DNA of 6,038 nt, taken from contig VFHG01000179.1 of the NCBI GenBank assembly GCA_009392075.1, positions 1-6,038 on the forward strand, read 5' to 3'. This document shows positions 1-5,931 of the stretch, in pieces. A program made the translations under genes and the position numbers. Every line of letters begins with the position of its first letter. Position 1 is the first letter of the stretch. The notes under the pieces are model-generated. The model was not told where the DNA came from. It saw nothing but the letters and a program-made list of their open reading frames with translations, and did no database searches. The DNA comes from SAR202 cluster bacterium. GTDB taxonomy: Bacteria; Chloroflexota; Dehalococcoidia; UBA3495.

Positions 1-239
1 ATGATGAAATCGGTGCCGGCGTTCATGGCCTGTTCCTGCACCGCCGGACCCAACTCGGCCCCGGAGATACCCTCCGGAAAGCCGGGGAAGTTGTCGATCT
101 TCTCGATGTTGATGATGGATGCCCCGCCCATCATCCGCTCGACGATGCCCGTCCGCAGTCCATAGTTGGCGGCGTACATGCCGGCGGTCATTCCTGCCAC
201 GCCTCCGCCGACGATCAAAACGTCATAACTTTCTGCCAA
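1..239 (-). CDS. Thioredoxin-reductase-like FAD/NAD(P)-dependent oxidoreductase, N-terminal part (runs off left edge)
   Basis: This is the first 79 codons of a pyridine-nucleotide-disulphide oxidoreductase. The N-terminus reads LAESYDVLIVGGGVAGMTAG, a Rossmann beta-alpha-beta FAD-binding fold with GxGxxG at residues 11-16 and an acidic residue (Glu34) at the end of strand 2 to hold the FAD ribose. The stretch NFPGFPEGISGAEL (residues 50-63) is typical of the thioredoxin reductase family. A TTG start at 239 is chosen because GGAGG lies 8 nt upstream. An in-frame GTG at 254 overlaps that ribosome site and has none of its own. The family transfers electrons from NADPH through FAD in the cytoplasm. 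The CxxC redox motif would fall near residue 135, outside the window, so true thioredoxin reductase (trxB) cannot be separated from a ferredoxin-NADP reductase-like or AhpF-like relative. The gene is divergent from the hydrolase at 462. Confidence 0.85.
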   Translation of the reverse strand, partial: MAESYDVLIVGGGVAGMTAGMYAANYGLRTGIVERMMGGASIINIEKIDNFPGFPEGISGAELGPAVQEQAMNAGTDFI

Positions 240-300
240 AAGGCGTACCTCCACGGGTGTTGGATGCGGGTATCAGTGAATTGTTGGTCAGTCATATAAC

Positions 301-357
301 AGGCGTGTGCAAAATAGCCCGATCCGATGGCCTAACTATAGTTAGACGCCTATTTTG
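301..357. promoter_or_regulatory. Nested inverted repeats in divergent intergenic region, possible operator
   Basis: A perfect 14-bp palindrome, CTAACTATAGTTAG, lies at 332-345. It is flanked by two further inverted pairs: AGGCGT (301-306) with ACGCCT (346-351), and CAAAATAG (310-317) with CTATTTTG (350-357). The last arm overlaps the predicted -35 box of the downstream hydrolase gene. A short AT-rich palindrome beside a promoter between divergent genes is the usual look of an operator for a dimeric regulator such as a MarR or TetR family protein. No regulator gene is visible in the window, so the binding protein is unknown. Confidence 0.45.
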
Positions 358-383
358 TGTCAACATAATCTGGCTGCTTTATA
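355..383 (+). promoter_or_regulatory. Predicted sigma-70 type promoter for the CocE-family hydrolase
   Basis: TTGTGT (355-360) and TTTATA (378-383) are spaced by 17 bp, giving an expected start near 390 and a leader of about 70 nt before the ATG at 462. Both boxes are imperfect, so this is a moderate prediction. The -35 box overlaps the CTATTTTG arm of the inverted repeats just upstream, which would suit repression by occlusion. Confidence 0.4.
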
Positions 384-461
384 CGCCCGGTTGCGGCAGA
401 ATAGGAGCGCCCATAGAATTGAATTGGCCGTCCCACCTCGTAACCAACCAGGAGCCAACCC

Positions 462-2288
462 ATGCCCGGCCTGCTGAAAGAAGTCCATACCGAATCCAAC
501 GTCATAGCCGCCATGCGCGACGGCGTACTCCTAGCGTCCGATGTCTACCGTCCCGCCGAAGCCGGGGCGCCCATCGACGCGGCTTTCCCGGTCCTGCTCC
601 AGCGCACGCCTTACAACAAAACGAGGCCAGACCTGGTCCAGGAAGCGATATTCTTCACCTCCCACGGCTATGTCACGGTGGTGCAAGACTGCCGGGCACG
701 TTACGAATCCGAGGGGGAGTTCACCAAGTACATAGATGAGGGCGAGGACGGGTTCGATACACTGGCTTGGTTGGCGCAACAGCCCTGGCACGGCGGCAAG
801 GTCGGCACCTATGGTCTGTCCTACTCGGCGCACACCCAAGCGGCGGCGGCGTGTCTGAACCCCCCGAACCTGGGCTGTATGTGGCTGGATTCGGGTGGGT
901 TCTCCAACGCCTTCCTCAACGCCTGCCGCAACGGTGGCGCCTTTGAACTCCGGCAATTGACCTGGGCCTACAAAGAGGCCGTCGAAAGCCGCCAAGCAAA
1001 TGCACTCCCGAAGACAGTTAAGGCGGCGCTCGAAGCCCAGGACATCTTTGGCTGGTTCAACCGGCTGCCCTGGAAGAAGGGACACTCGCCCCTGCAGTGG
1101 ACGCCGGACTACGAAGACTATTTGCTGGATATCTGGACTAGGGAAAACTTCGACAACTACTGGAAGCAGATCGGCCTCTGCGCTGAGGAATACTACGATG
1201 TATTTTCCGACGTGCCTCAGGTGCACATGAGCGCCTGGTACGACCCTTATTCCAGGACGGCCACCGATAATTTCGTGGCGCTTTCCAGTGCGAAGAAAGG
1301 TCCGGTCACTTTGCTGATGGGCCCCTGGACCCACGGTGCACGCACGCTGACCCATTCCGGGAACGTCGATTTCGGCGAACAGGCAACGATCGACAACAAT
1401 CTTGCGGAGGACTTTAACCACCTGCGGCTCCGGTTCTTCGACCGCTGGCTCAAAGATGAAAGAAATGACTTGGAAGACGATGCGCCGGTAAAGCTGTTTG
1501 TAATGGGCGGCGGCTCGGGCCGCACGAACTCCCAACAGCGCCTAGACCATGGTGGCCGATGGCGGAGCGAGGACGAATGGCCTCTGGCCCGCGCCGTGAA
1601 AACGCCGTTCTACCTGCATCCCGGCGGCAGACTGTCTACCCAGCTTCCGGAGAGTTCCAGCGCGCCTGACGAGTATCTGTTTGACCCAAATAACCCAGTC
1701 CCTACGGTTGGTGGAAACATTTCCTCCGGACAGCCGGTGATGGCGGCGGGCGGTTTTGACCAGAGGGAATCGGAAGAATTTTTAGGATCCAAACAGCCTT
1801 ATCTACCGCTGGCCTCCCGCCCGGATGTGCTGGTCTTTCAAACCGAATTGTTGGTAGAAGACACTGAGATTACAGGGCCGGTGTCGGTCCAACTTTGGAT
1901 CTCGTCCAGCGCCGTGGACACAGACTTCACCGCCAAACTGATAGATGTCTATCCGCCTTCTGAGGACTATCCGGAGGGATACGCTTTGAACCTGACCGAC
2001 GGCATCCTGCGGGTGAAGTTCCGGGACTCGTGGGAGCGGACCGAGTTAATGGCGCCGGGCGAGGTCTACCAGGTTGAGTTGAGCTTGCTGCCCATCTCAA
2101 ATCTTTTCGTGGAGGGACACCGAATCAGGCTGGATATCTCGTCCAGCAACTTCCCCAGATTCGATGTGAACGGAAACACCGGAAAGAACCCTGGTACATC
2201 GGCCGTAAGAATCACGGCCCTCAACAGCGTCTACCACGACAACACCAGGCCGTCCTACGCCCTGCTGCCGGTGATACCGAACTCCTGA
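462..2288 (+). CDS. CocE/NonD family hydrolase (X-Pro dipeptidyl-peptidase S15-like)
   Basis: This 608-aa alpha/beta hydrolase belongs to the CocE/NonD family (cocaine esterase, X-prolyl dipeptidyl-peptidase, glutaryl-7-ACA acylase relatives). The family hydrolyses ester or amide bonds; the substrate here cannot be told. The N-terminal catalytic domain shows RDGVLLASDVYRP (residues 19-31), PVLLQRTPYNK (43-53) and the nucleophile elbow GLSYSAHTQ with Ser120. A probable charge-relay Asp261 sits in SAWYDPYSRT and His291 in GPWTHG, so the Ser/Asp/His triad is complete. The C-terminal part, from about residue 380, is the jelly-roll beta domain with ITGPVSVQLWISSSAVDTDF and IRLDISSSNFPRFDVN. Length matches the family. 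AGGAG at 450-454 lies 7 nt before the ATG. No signal peptide or membrane segment is seen, so it is probably cytoplasmic. It appears to be transcribed alone, facing the convergent methyltransferase gene. Confidence 0.92.
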   Translation: MPGLLKEVHTESNVIAAMRDGVLLASDVYRPAEAGAPIDAAFPVLLQRTPYNKTRPDLVQEAIFFTSHGYVTVVQDCRARYESEGEFTKYIDEGEDGFDTLAWLAQQPWHGGKVGTYGLSYSAHTQAAAACLNPPNLGCMWLDSGGFSNAFLNACRNGGAFELRQLTWAYKEAVESRQANALPKTVKAALEAQDIFGWFNRLPWKKGHSPLQWTPDYEDYLLDIWTRENFDNYWKQIGLCAEEYYDVFSDVPQVHMSAWYDPYSRTATDNFVALSSAKKGPVTLLMGPWTHGARTLTHSGNVDFGEQATIDNNLAEDFNHLRLRFFDRWLKDERNDLEDDAPVKLFVMGGGSGRTNSQQRLDHGGRWRSEDEWPLARAVKTPFYLHPGGRLSTQLPESSSAPDEYLFDPNNPVPTVGGNISSGQPVMAAGGFDQRESEEFLGSKQPYLPLASRPDVLVFQTELLVEDTEITGPVSVQLWISSSAVDTDFTAKLIDVYPPSEDYPEGYALNLTDGILRVKFRDSWERTELMAPGEVYQVELSLLPISNLFVEGHRIRLDISSSNFPRFDVNGNTGKNPGTSAVRITALNSVYHDNTRPSYALLPVIPNS

Positions 2289-2308
2289 TTCGAGCGCCAC
2301 TACTCCAC

Positions 2309-2409
2309 TGTCATTCCGAAGAGCGCCGGAGGCCGGCGAGGAATCTCGTTACACGCTAAAACGACGTTAAATCCAAGCAATGAGACCCCTCGATCAAGTC
2401 GGGGTGACA
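2309..2409. repeat. Imperfect inverted-repeat element, probable dispersed intergenic repeat
   Basis: The segment begins TGTCATTCCGA and ends TCGGGGTGACA, so its ends are imperfect inverted repeats. The inner edges of the arms also match: GAGGAATCTC at 2338-2347 faces GAGACCCCTC at 2382-2391. The left arm carries its own hairpin, CGCCGG (2324-2329), loop AGG, CCGGCG (2333-2338). A roughly 100-nt element with TGTCATTC-type ends and an AATCTC edge resembles MITE/REP-like intergenic repeats common in bacterial genomes. Only one copy is in this window, so dispersal is inferred from resemblance. It lies in the convergent gap after the hydrolase stop codon. Confidence 0.5.
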
Positions 2410-2439
2410 GGATGCTAGATTCTGGGGTTGATTTGGAGA

Positions 2440-2471
2440 GGAAAATTTCCTTCCCCCGGCACGGGGGAAGG
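2440..2471. repeat. Perfect hairpin in convergent gap; repeat-like and possible terminator for the minus-strand gene
   Basis: CCTTCCCCCG (2449-2458) and CGGGGGAAGG (2462-2471) form a perfect 10-bp, GC-rich stem with a 3-nt loop, GCA. A smaller palindrome, GGAAAATTTCC (2440-2450), overlaps its left foot. Read on the minus strand, the hairpin is followed by AAATTTTCC, a weak U-tract, so it could end transcription of the methyltransferase gene. On the plus strand no T-run follows. The wording CCTTCCCCC...GGGGGAAGGTTAGGATGGGGG also resembles a widespread dispersed hairpin repeat in bacterial genomes, so both readings are open. Confidence 0.5.
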
Positions 2472-2522
2472 TTAGGATGGGGGCATTCCCAGCCAGTCAG
2501 GCCGGAGTTTTTTAATGACCCG

Positions 2523-3113
2523 CTAAACTCGGCTGTTGATCAGGGTCATCATGTAGTTCTCTTCGTTGATGTCCCCGTGGCTCTGGTACTTGAACCCTGC
2601 GTCAGCGCCGATCTGGCGCAATTCCTCAGGCGTGATACGCGCCCTCTGAGGCGGGCCTGACTCTGTTTCTTCCTTATGCCACTCGAGGATGTAGCACCAG
2701 CCGCCAGGCATCAGCATCTCCTTCGCGGCCTTCAGAAATCGCACCCGGTCTTCAGGGTGGTGGACAACGAATGCGATAAATACCCCGTCCAAGGAGGCGG
2801 CTTCAACCGGAAATGCGTATTCCTCGCATTTCAGAACTTCGACGTTGCCCATGCGGGCCGTGTCCAATCGCCCCTGACACGCTTCAATCATCTCGTCGGA
2901 AGTGTCCAAGGCGTAGACCTTGCCGTGGATCAAAAACTTGGATAAGGGCAGCGTGAAATAACCGGGCCCGCAGCCAATGTCGGCGATGGTATCTCTAGGC
3001 GTCGCCGGACAATGGCTCAACACGCGGAATGGATCAAGTGTTTCAACCCGCTCCGGACGCAGCATCCGCTCTATCGAACTGGGCATGTCCGGGTGACCTG
3101 AATCGGTTGGCAT
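2523..3113 (-). CDS. Class I SAM-dependent methyltransferase (UbiE/Methyltransf_11-like)
   Basis: The 196-aa protein shows the seven-strand Rossmann methyltransferase core. With ATG at 3113 as residue 1, motif I is IADIGCGPGYFTLPLS (about residues 43-58). The acidic end of strand 2 follows in GKVYALDTSDEMIE (about 64-77), and the post-I segment has VEVLKCEEYAFP. Motif IV/post region SLDGVFIAFVVHHPED (about 107-122) and LMPGGWCYILEWHKEE (about 134-149) complete the fold. It should transfer a methyl group from S-adenosylmethionine to an unknown small molecule in the cytoplasm. The ATG at 3113 is preferred because GGAG lies 12 nt upstream. A TTG at 3131, in frame, would add six residues but has no ribosome site. 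The gene is divergent from glyA and convergent with the hydrolase, so it is probably monocistronic. The substrate cannot be assigned from sequence. Confidence 0.88.
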   Translation of the reverse strand: MPTDSGHPDMPSSIERMLRPERVETLDPFRVLSHCPATPRDTIADIGCGPGYFTLPLSKFLIHGKVYALDTSDEMIEACQGRLDTARMGNVEVLKCEEYAFPVEAASLDGVFIAFVVHHPEDRVRFLKAAKEMLMPGGWCYILEWHKEETESGPPQRARITPEELRQIGADAGFKYQSHGDINEENYMMTLINSRV

Positions 3114-3155
3114 AAATTCGTGAATCTCCAAATGGTACGGGTTGCTTCGGCGGTT

Positions 3156-3184
3156 ATTTTAAATGACTGGATTGTTCGTCGCAA
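3156..3184 (-). promoter_or_regulatory. Predicted promoter of the methyltransferase gene
   Basis: On the minus strand TTGCGA (3184-3179) and TAAAAT (3161-3156) are separated by exactly 17 bp. Transcription would start near 3149, leaving a short leader of about 36 nt before the ATG at 3113. It lies back to back with the glyA promoter, whose -35 box begins at 3204. Confidence 0.55.
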
Positions 3185-3203
3185 ATAGTCTGAATAAACT
3201 CTG

Positions 3204-3232
3204 TTGACACGCCTGAAACCCCATCGTACACT
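3204..3232 (+). promoter_or_regulatory. Predicted sigma-70 promoter of glyA
   Basis: A consensus TTGACA (3204-3209) and TACACT (3227-3232) are spaced by 17 bp. Transcription should start near 3239, giving a leader of about 115 nt. This is a strong match to the housekeeping promoter consensus. Confidence 0.7.
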
Positions 3233-3239
3233 ACTCTCG

Positions 3240-3309
3240 TGATCCCGCACCGGTGGGGCGTGAAACGTTACTGGAACTCCACGTCATTTAGCAGACATAA
3301 CCTGCTAAA
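3240..3309 (+). promoter_or_regulatory. Structured 5' leader of glyA, unassigned
   Basis: The leader can form at least two hairpins. GGCGTG (3257-3262) can pair with CACGTC (3280-3285, one G-U pair), with a small inner GTT/AAC pairing. TTTAGCAG (3287-3294) pairs perfectly with CTGCTAAA (3302-3309) around a 7-nt loop. Upstream, CACCGGTG (3248-3255) is a perfect palindrome that could form a competing stem with flanking CCC and GGG. I could not match it to the THF, glycine, SAM or SAH riboswitch consensus from memory. No U-tract follows the second hairpin, so it is not an intrinsic terminator; control, if any, would act on translation or mRNA stability. Confidence 0.35.
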
Positions 3310-3355
3310 CCCCCACTGATTTTCCCATTAACCAATCGCCTCATTGGAGATACCT

Positions 3356-4600
3356 ATGTCCGTCCTATTCGACGAAGACCTTGATGTGGCCCGTGCCTTG
3401 GAGTTAGAAGACCAGCGCCAGCGCGAGTGCATCGTCCTGATCGCATCTGAGAACTACGCCAGCAAAGCCGTCCTCGAACCTGGCTCCAGCGTGATCAGCA
3501 ATAAATACGCCGAGGGCTATCCCGGCCGACGCTACTACGGCGGCTGCGAGAACGCTGACATAGTTGAAAACCTAGCCATCAGCCGTGTGAAAGAGCTCTT
3601 CGGCGCCGAGCATGCCAATGTGCAGCCCCACAGTGGCGCCCAGGCCAACATGGCCGCTTATTTTGCCGTTCTAGACCAGGGAGACACCGTCCTGGGTATG
3701 CAACTGGACCACGGTGGCCACCTGACCCACGGGGCTAGTGTGAACTTTTCGGGGGAGATCTACAACTTCATCCCCTACGGCTTGGACAAAGGAACCGAGA
3801 CCATCGACTACGATGAGATCGAGCGATTGGCCAAAGAGCACAAGCCCAAGTTGATCGTGGCCGGCTGCAGTGCCTATCCACGTGTGTTGGACTTCGCCCG
3901 CTTCCGGGCCATCGCCGATAGCGTTGGCGCCTTGCTGATGGTGGACATGGCCCACATCGCAGGATTGGTGGCCGGCGGAGCGCACCCATCGCCGTTTCCC
4001 CACGCCAACATAGTGACGTCAACCACCCAGAAGAGCCTGCGCGGGCCCAGGGGCGGATTCATCCTTTGCGATGAAGACTTGGCTAAAAAGATCGACTTCG
4101 CCGTGTTCCCGTTCACCCAAGGAGGACCGCTGATGCAGGCCATCGCCGGGAAAGCGGTCTGTTTCGGCCAGGCGCTCAAACCGGAATTCTCCCGTTACAC
4201 CCACCAGGTGGTGGCCAACTGTAAGGTTCTGGCGTCGGAACTCTCCGAGGCCGGGATGAGACTGGTTTCCGGAGGCACCGATAACCACATGGTGCTGGTG
4301 GACGTGACCCCATTGGGCATCACCGGGCAACAGGCCGAGAGGGTGCTGGAGTCGGTGGGGATCATCGCCAACAAGAACGCAATTCCCTTCGACCCACAGC
4401 CTCCCAGAGTGACTAGTGGGCTGCGATTGGGCACTCCGGCGATCACCAGCCGGGGTATGGCGGAAGACGAAGTCAAGCAAGTTGCAGCCATGCTGACCAA
4501 AGTGCTGTCTGACGTGGAAGACAAAGAAGCCCACGCCAAAGTGTCGGTTGAGGTGAAGAAATTGACCTCCCGGTTTGACGTGCCAGGCATAGATAACTGA
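3356..4600 (+). CDS. glyA: Serine hydroxymethyltransferase
   Basis: GlyA interconverts serine plus tetrahydrofolate with glycine plus 5,10-methylene-THF, using pyridoxal phosphate, in the cytoplasm. The 414-aa protein has the usual length. Conserved blocks run in order: [13 protein letters not shown] (28-40), [16 protein letters not shown] (49-64), [15 protein letters not shown] (88-102), [14 protein letters not shown] (193-206, PLP-contacting Asp197 and His200), [14 protein letters not shown] (221-234) with the PLP Schiff-base Lys226, and [15 protein letters not shown] (354-368) with the substrate-carboxylate Arg357. The residue before the lysine is Gln225 where most family members have His. 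ATG at 3356 is chosen because GGAG (3346-3349) lies 6 nt upstream. The in-frame TTG at 3344 overlaps that site and would add only MEIP. The gene has its own promoter and no clear terminator before the rpsF promoter, so some read-through into the ribosomal cluster is possible. Confidence 0.97.
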   Translation: MSVLFDEDLDVARALELEDQRQRECIVLIASENYASKAVLEPGSSVISNKYAEGYPGRRYYGGCENADIVENLAISRVKELFGAEHANVQPHSGAQANMAAYFAVLDQGDTVLGMQLDHGGHLTHGASVNFSGEIYNFIPYGLDKGTETIDYDEIERLAKEHKPKLIVAGCSAYPRVLDFARFRAIADSVGALLMVDMAHIAGLVAGGAHPSPFPHANIVTSTTQKSLRGPRGGFILCDEDLAKKIDFAVFPFTQGGPLMQAIAGKAVCFGQALKPEFSRYTHQVVANCKVLASELSEAGMRLVSGGTDNHMVLVDVTPLGITGQQAERVLESVGIIANKNAIPFDPQPPRVTSGLRLGTPAITSRGMAEDEVKQVAAMLTKVLSDVEDKEAHAKVSVEVKKLTSRFDVPGIDN

Positions 4601-4611
4601 TAGAAGCACAG

Positions 4612-4640
4612 TTGAGCCAGGCGAGGCCCGATGCTATAAT
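4612..4640 (+). promoter_or_regulatory. Predicted sigma-70 promoter of the rpsF-ssb-rpsR cluster
   Basis: TTGAGC (4612-4617) and a perfect TATAAT (4635-4640) are spaced by 17 bp, and TGC just before the -10 box resembles an extended -10 element. Transcription should start near 4647, leaving a leader of about 70 nt before rpsF. The promoter begins only 11 bp after the glyA stop codon. Confidence 0.75.
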
Positions 4641-4657
4641 CAGTTCGATTGTGTAAT

Positions 4658-4716
4658 TCTGCGTTTAATTCTGAAATCCGCAATACATTTGCGTTTAATC
4701 TGCCAAGGGGTACCGT
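4658..4716 (+). promoter_or_regulatory. rpsF leader with direct repeat and alternative hairpins
   Basis: Two near-identical copies, TGCGTTTAATTCTG (4660-4673) and TGCGTTTAATCTG (4690-4702), are 30 nt apart. Between them CGCAA (4679-4683) pairs perfectly with TTGCG (4689-4693) around a TACAT loop. Its CGCA could instead pair with TGCG of the first copy. The ribosome site AAGGGG (4705-4710) follows, 6 nt before the TTG start. Leaders of rpsF are known to bind the S6:S18 complex through a CCG-containing loop in many bacteria. A CCG is present at 4678-4680, but I cannot confirm that fold here. Confidence 0.35.
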
Positions 4717-5460
4717 TTGCGCCATTACGAACTTCTAGTTGTCCTTAGCCCGATGCTCAATCAGGAAGAGGTCTCACAGACCTGGGACAAGATCAAGGAA
4801 TTCATCACCACTCGGGAAGCTGAGATTAGTCACGAAGAGCGATGGGGGACACGCCGTTTGGCCTACCCTATCCGCAAAGGCCAACACCGGTTTCTGGAAG
4901 GAAGCTACCACCTGACCCGGTTCGCCACTGAGCGTTCGTTCAACATTGAGTTGGAAAACTTCCTGAAAATAGACGACGAAGTGCTCCGTTCTCTGGTAAC
5001 GGTAACGCTGCCGGAAGAAGAACTTGCCGCTCAAGCGGCCGCGGCAGCCCGGGCAATCAGGACTCCTCCGCCCCGTCCTGCTCCCGTAGGCCCGGATGGC
5101 AATCCTATCGCGCCTGCCCCTGCTGAAGGCGAGGCCCCAGCGCCCGCCACTCCCGCAGAGGGAGAAACTCCGGCCCCGGTAACCGATGCCCTAGTCGCCG
5201 AGACAGCCGACGCTGAAGAGCTTGCCGCTGAAGATGCTACGGAGGCTCCAGTTGCCGAAGAAACTGCAGAGGCCCCTGAAGCCACTGCTGAAGAAGACGA
5301 ACCTACGCCGGAAGTTGAAGAAGAGCCTGAAGAGACTCCCGCTGAAGAGCCGGAACCCGCTGCTGAAGAAGACAGCGAACCGGCCGCCCCTGAGGGCGAA
5401 GACAGCTCTGATGAGGAGTCGGAAGAACCGGCCAATGAGCCGGACGAAAGCGAGGAGTAG
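4717..5460 (+). CDS. rpsF: Small ribosomal subunit protein bS6 with long acidic C-terminal tail
   Basis: Residues 1 to about 100 are a complete S6 domain: the N-terminal strand MRHYELLVVLSP, then WGTRRLAYPIRKGQHRFLEG (43-62, conserved RNA/S18-binding region), FNIELENFLKIDDEVLRSLV (75-94) and VTLPEE. S6 sits on the platform of the 30S subunit and binds S18 and 16S rRNA. The TTG start at 4717 is supported by the exact family N-terminus and by AAGGGG 6 nt upstream. At 247 aa it is about twice the usual 95-135. The rest is an Ala-rich helix-like stretch (103-112), a Pro-rich linker (about 115-136) and a low-complexity acidic tail. From residue 151 on, 42 of 97 residues are Asp or Glu, and no Lys, Arg or His follows Arg120. 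The tail is in frame up to a TAG and ssb follows after 13 nt, so it is unlikely to be a sequencing artefact. Confidence 0.95.
   Translation: MRHYELLVVLSPMLNQEEVSQTWDKIKEFITTREAEISHEERWGTRRLAYPIRKGQHRFLEGSYHLTRFATERSFNIELENFLKIDDEVLRSLVTVTLPEEELAAQAAAAARAIRTPPPRPAPVGPDGNPIAPAPAEGEAPAPATPAEGETPAPVTDALVAETADAEELAAEDATEAPVAEETAEAPEATAEEDEPTPEVEEEPEETPAEEPEPAAEEDSEPAAPEGEDSSDEESEEPANEPDESEE
5077..5457 (+). other. Low-complexity Pro/Ala/Glu tail region of rpsF
   Basis: Codons 121-247 of rpsF encode a Pro/Ala segment followed by Glu/Ala/Pro repeats such as AEE, PEE and APAEGE. At the DNA level the words GCTGAAGA and GCCGAAGA recur, for example CGCTGAAGAGC at 5210-5220 and GCTGAAGAAGACGAACC at 5287-5303. 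These are imperfect short repeats typical of disordered acidic tails, and could expand or shrink by slippage. The antisense strand reads as a Ser/Ala-rich open frame only because GAA/GAG/GCT codons reverse to Ser-type codons. Confidence 0.7.
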
Positions 5461-5473
5461 AAGGGAGGGAGAC

Positions 5474-5899
5474 GTGAACAAGATCACTGTCATCGGGCAT
5501 TTGGGAAGAGACCCCGAGATGCGTTATACGCCCAATGGTCAAGCGGTTACCTCGTTTAGCGTGGCATCCAGCCGCCGGTACACCACCAGCGGGGGAGAGC
5601 AGAAAGAAGAGACGGAATGGTTCAACGTTAGCGCCTGGGGAAAGTTGGGCGAAACGTGCAACCAATACCTGACCAAGGGTCAACAAGTTTATATCGAAGG
5701 CCGTATGAGCAGCCGCACTTATGAAGGGCGCGACGGCCAGACCAGGGTGTCCATCGACGTTTTCCTGAACGATGTACAGTTCCTGGGTAGAGGTGGAGAC
5801 GGAGGCGGAGCCCCTGCTTCCGAGCCTTATGAATCGGGCGTCGGCGCGATGGCCGAAGATGGCCCGGATAACGATCCAGTAGACGACCTGCCGTTTTAA
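5474..5899 (+). CDS. ssb: Single-stranded DNA-binding protein SSB
   Basis: The 141-aa protein binds single-stranded DNA during replication, recombination and repair, normally as a tetramer of OB folds. The OB domain spans about residues 1-105, with NKITVIGHLGRDPEMRYTPN (2-21), VTSFSVASSRRY (25-36), ETEWFNVSAWGKLGETCNQY (46-65), KGQQVYIEGRMSSRTYEGRD (68-87) and VFLNDVQFLG (96-105). A short Gly- and acid-rich linker leads to the C-terminal tip DDLPF, the conserved peptide that recruits partner proteins. The GTG start at 5474 is chosen because it begins the family N-terminus and has GGAGG (5464-5468) 5 nt upstream; longer in-frame extensions upstream only overlap rpsF in another frame. It lies 13 nt after rpsF and 32 nt before the next gene, in the classic rpsF-ssb-rpsR order. 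Confidence 0.96.
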   Translation: MNKITVIGHLGRDPEMRYTPNGQAVTSFSVASSRRYTTSGGEQKEETEWFNVSAWGKLGETCNQYLTKGQQVYIEGRMSSRTYEGRDGQTRVSIDVFLNDVQFLGRGGDGGGAPASEPYESGVGAMAEDGPDNDPVDDLPF

Positions 5900-5931
5900 A
5901 TCGGCAGTTGATAAAAAGGACTTGAACTAGA

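Noticed and set aside
119..739. Plus-strand open frame across the divergent intergenic region
   Set aside because: It overlaps both the reductase N-terminus and the hydrolase start out of frame, and its translation is Arg/Pro-rich without motifs.
531..1535. Long minus-strand open frame (334 codons) antisense to the hydrolase gene
   Set aside because: It lies entirely inside a gene with a complete catalytic triad and family motifs, and its translation shows no recognisable domain. It is a shadow frame from GC-rich codon use.
2501..2516. Plus-strand intrinsic terminator ending in the T-run at 2508-2513
   Set aside because: No convincing stem lies directly before the T-run; GGCCGGAG has no nearby complement.
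3240..3355. Named riboswitch (THF, glycine or SAM class) in the glyA leader
   Set aside because: Remembered consensus cores of these classes do not fit, and no terminator or clear sequestration of GGAG is visible. It is kept only as an unassigned structured leader.
4019..4725. Overlapping minus-strand frames antisense to the 3' part of glyA
   Set aside because: They mirror conserved GlyA codons and have no independent motif or ribosome site.
5031..5435. Minus-strand Ser/Ala-rich open frame opposite the rpsF tail
   Set aside because: Glu and Ala codons of the acidic tail reverse into Ser and Ala-type codons, which removes stops by composition alone. There is no ribosome site or family resemblance.
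5222..5473. In-frame N-terminal extension of SSB reaching back into rpsF
   Set aside because: The upstream part is the rpsF tail read in another frame (Lys/Leu/Pro-rich). The SSB family N-terminus begins at the GTG at 5474, which has its own GGAGG.
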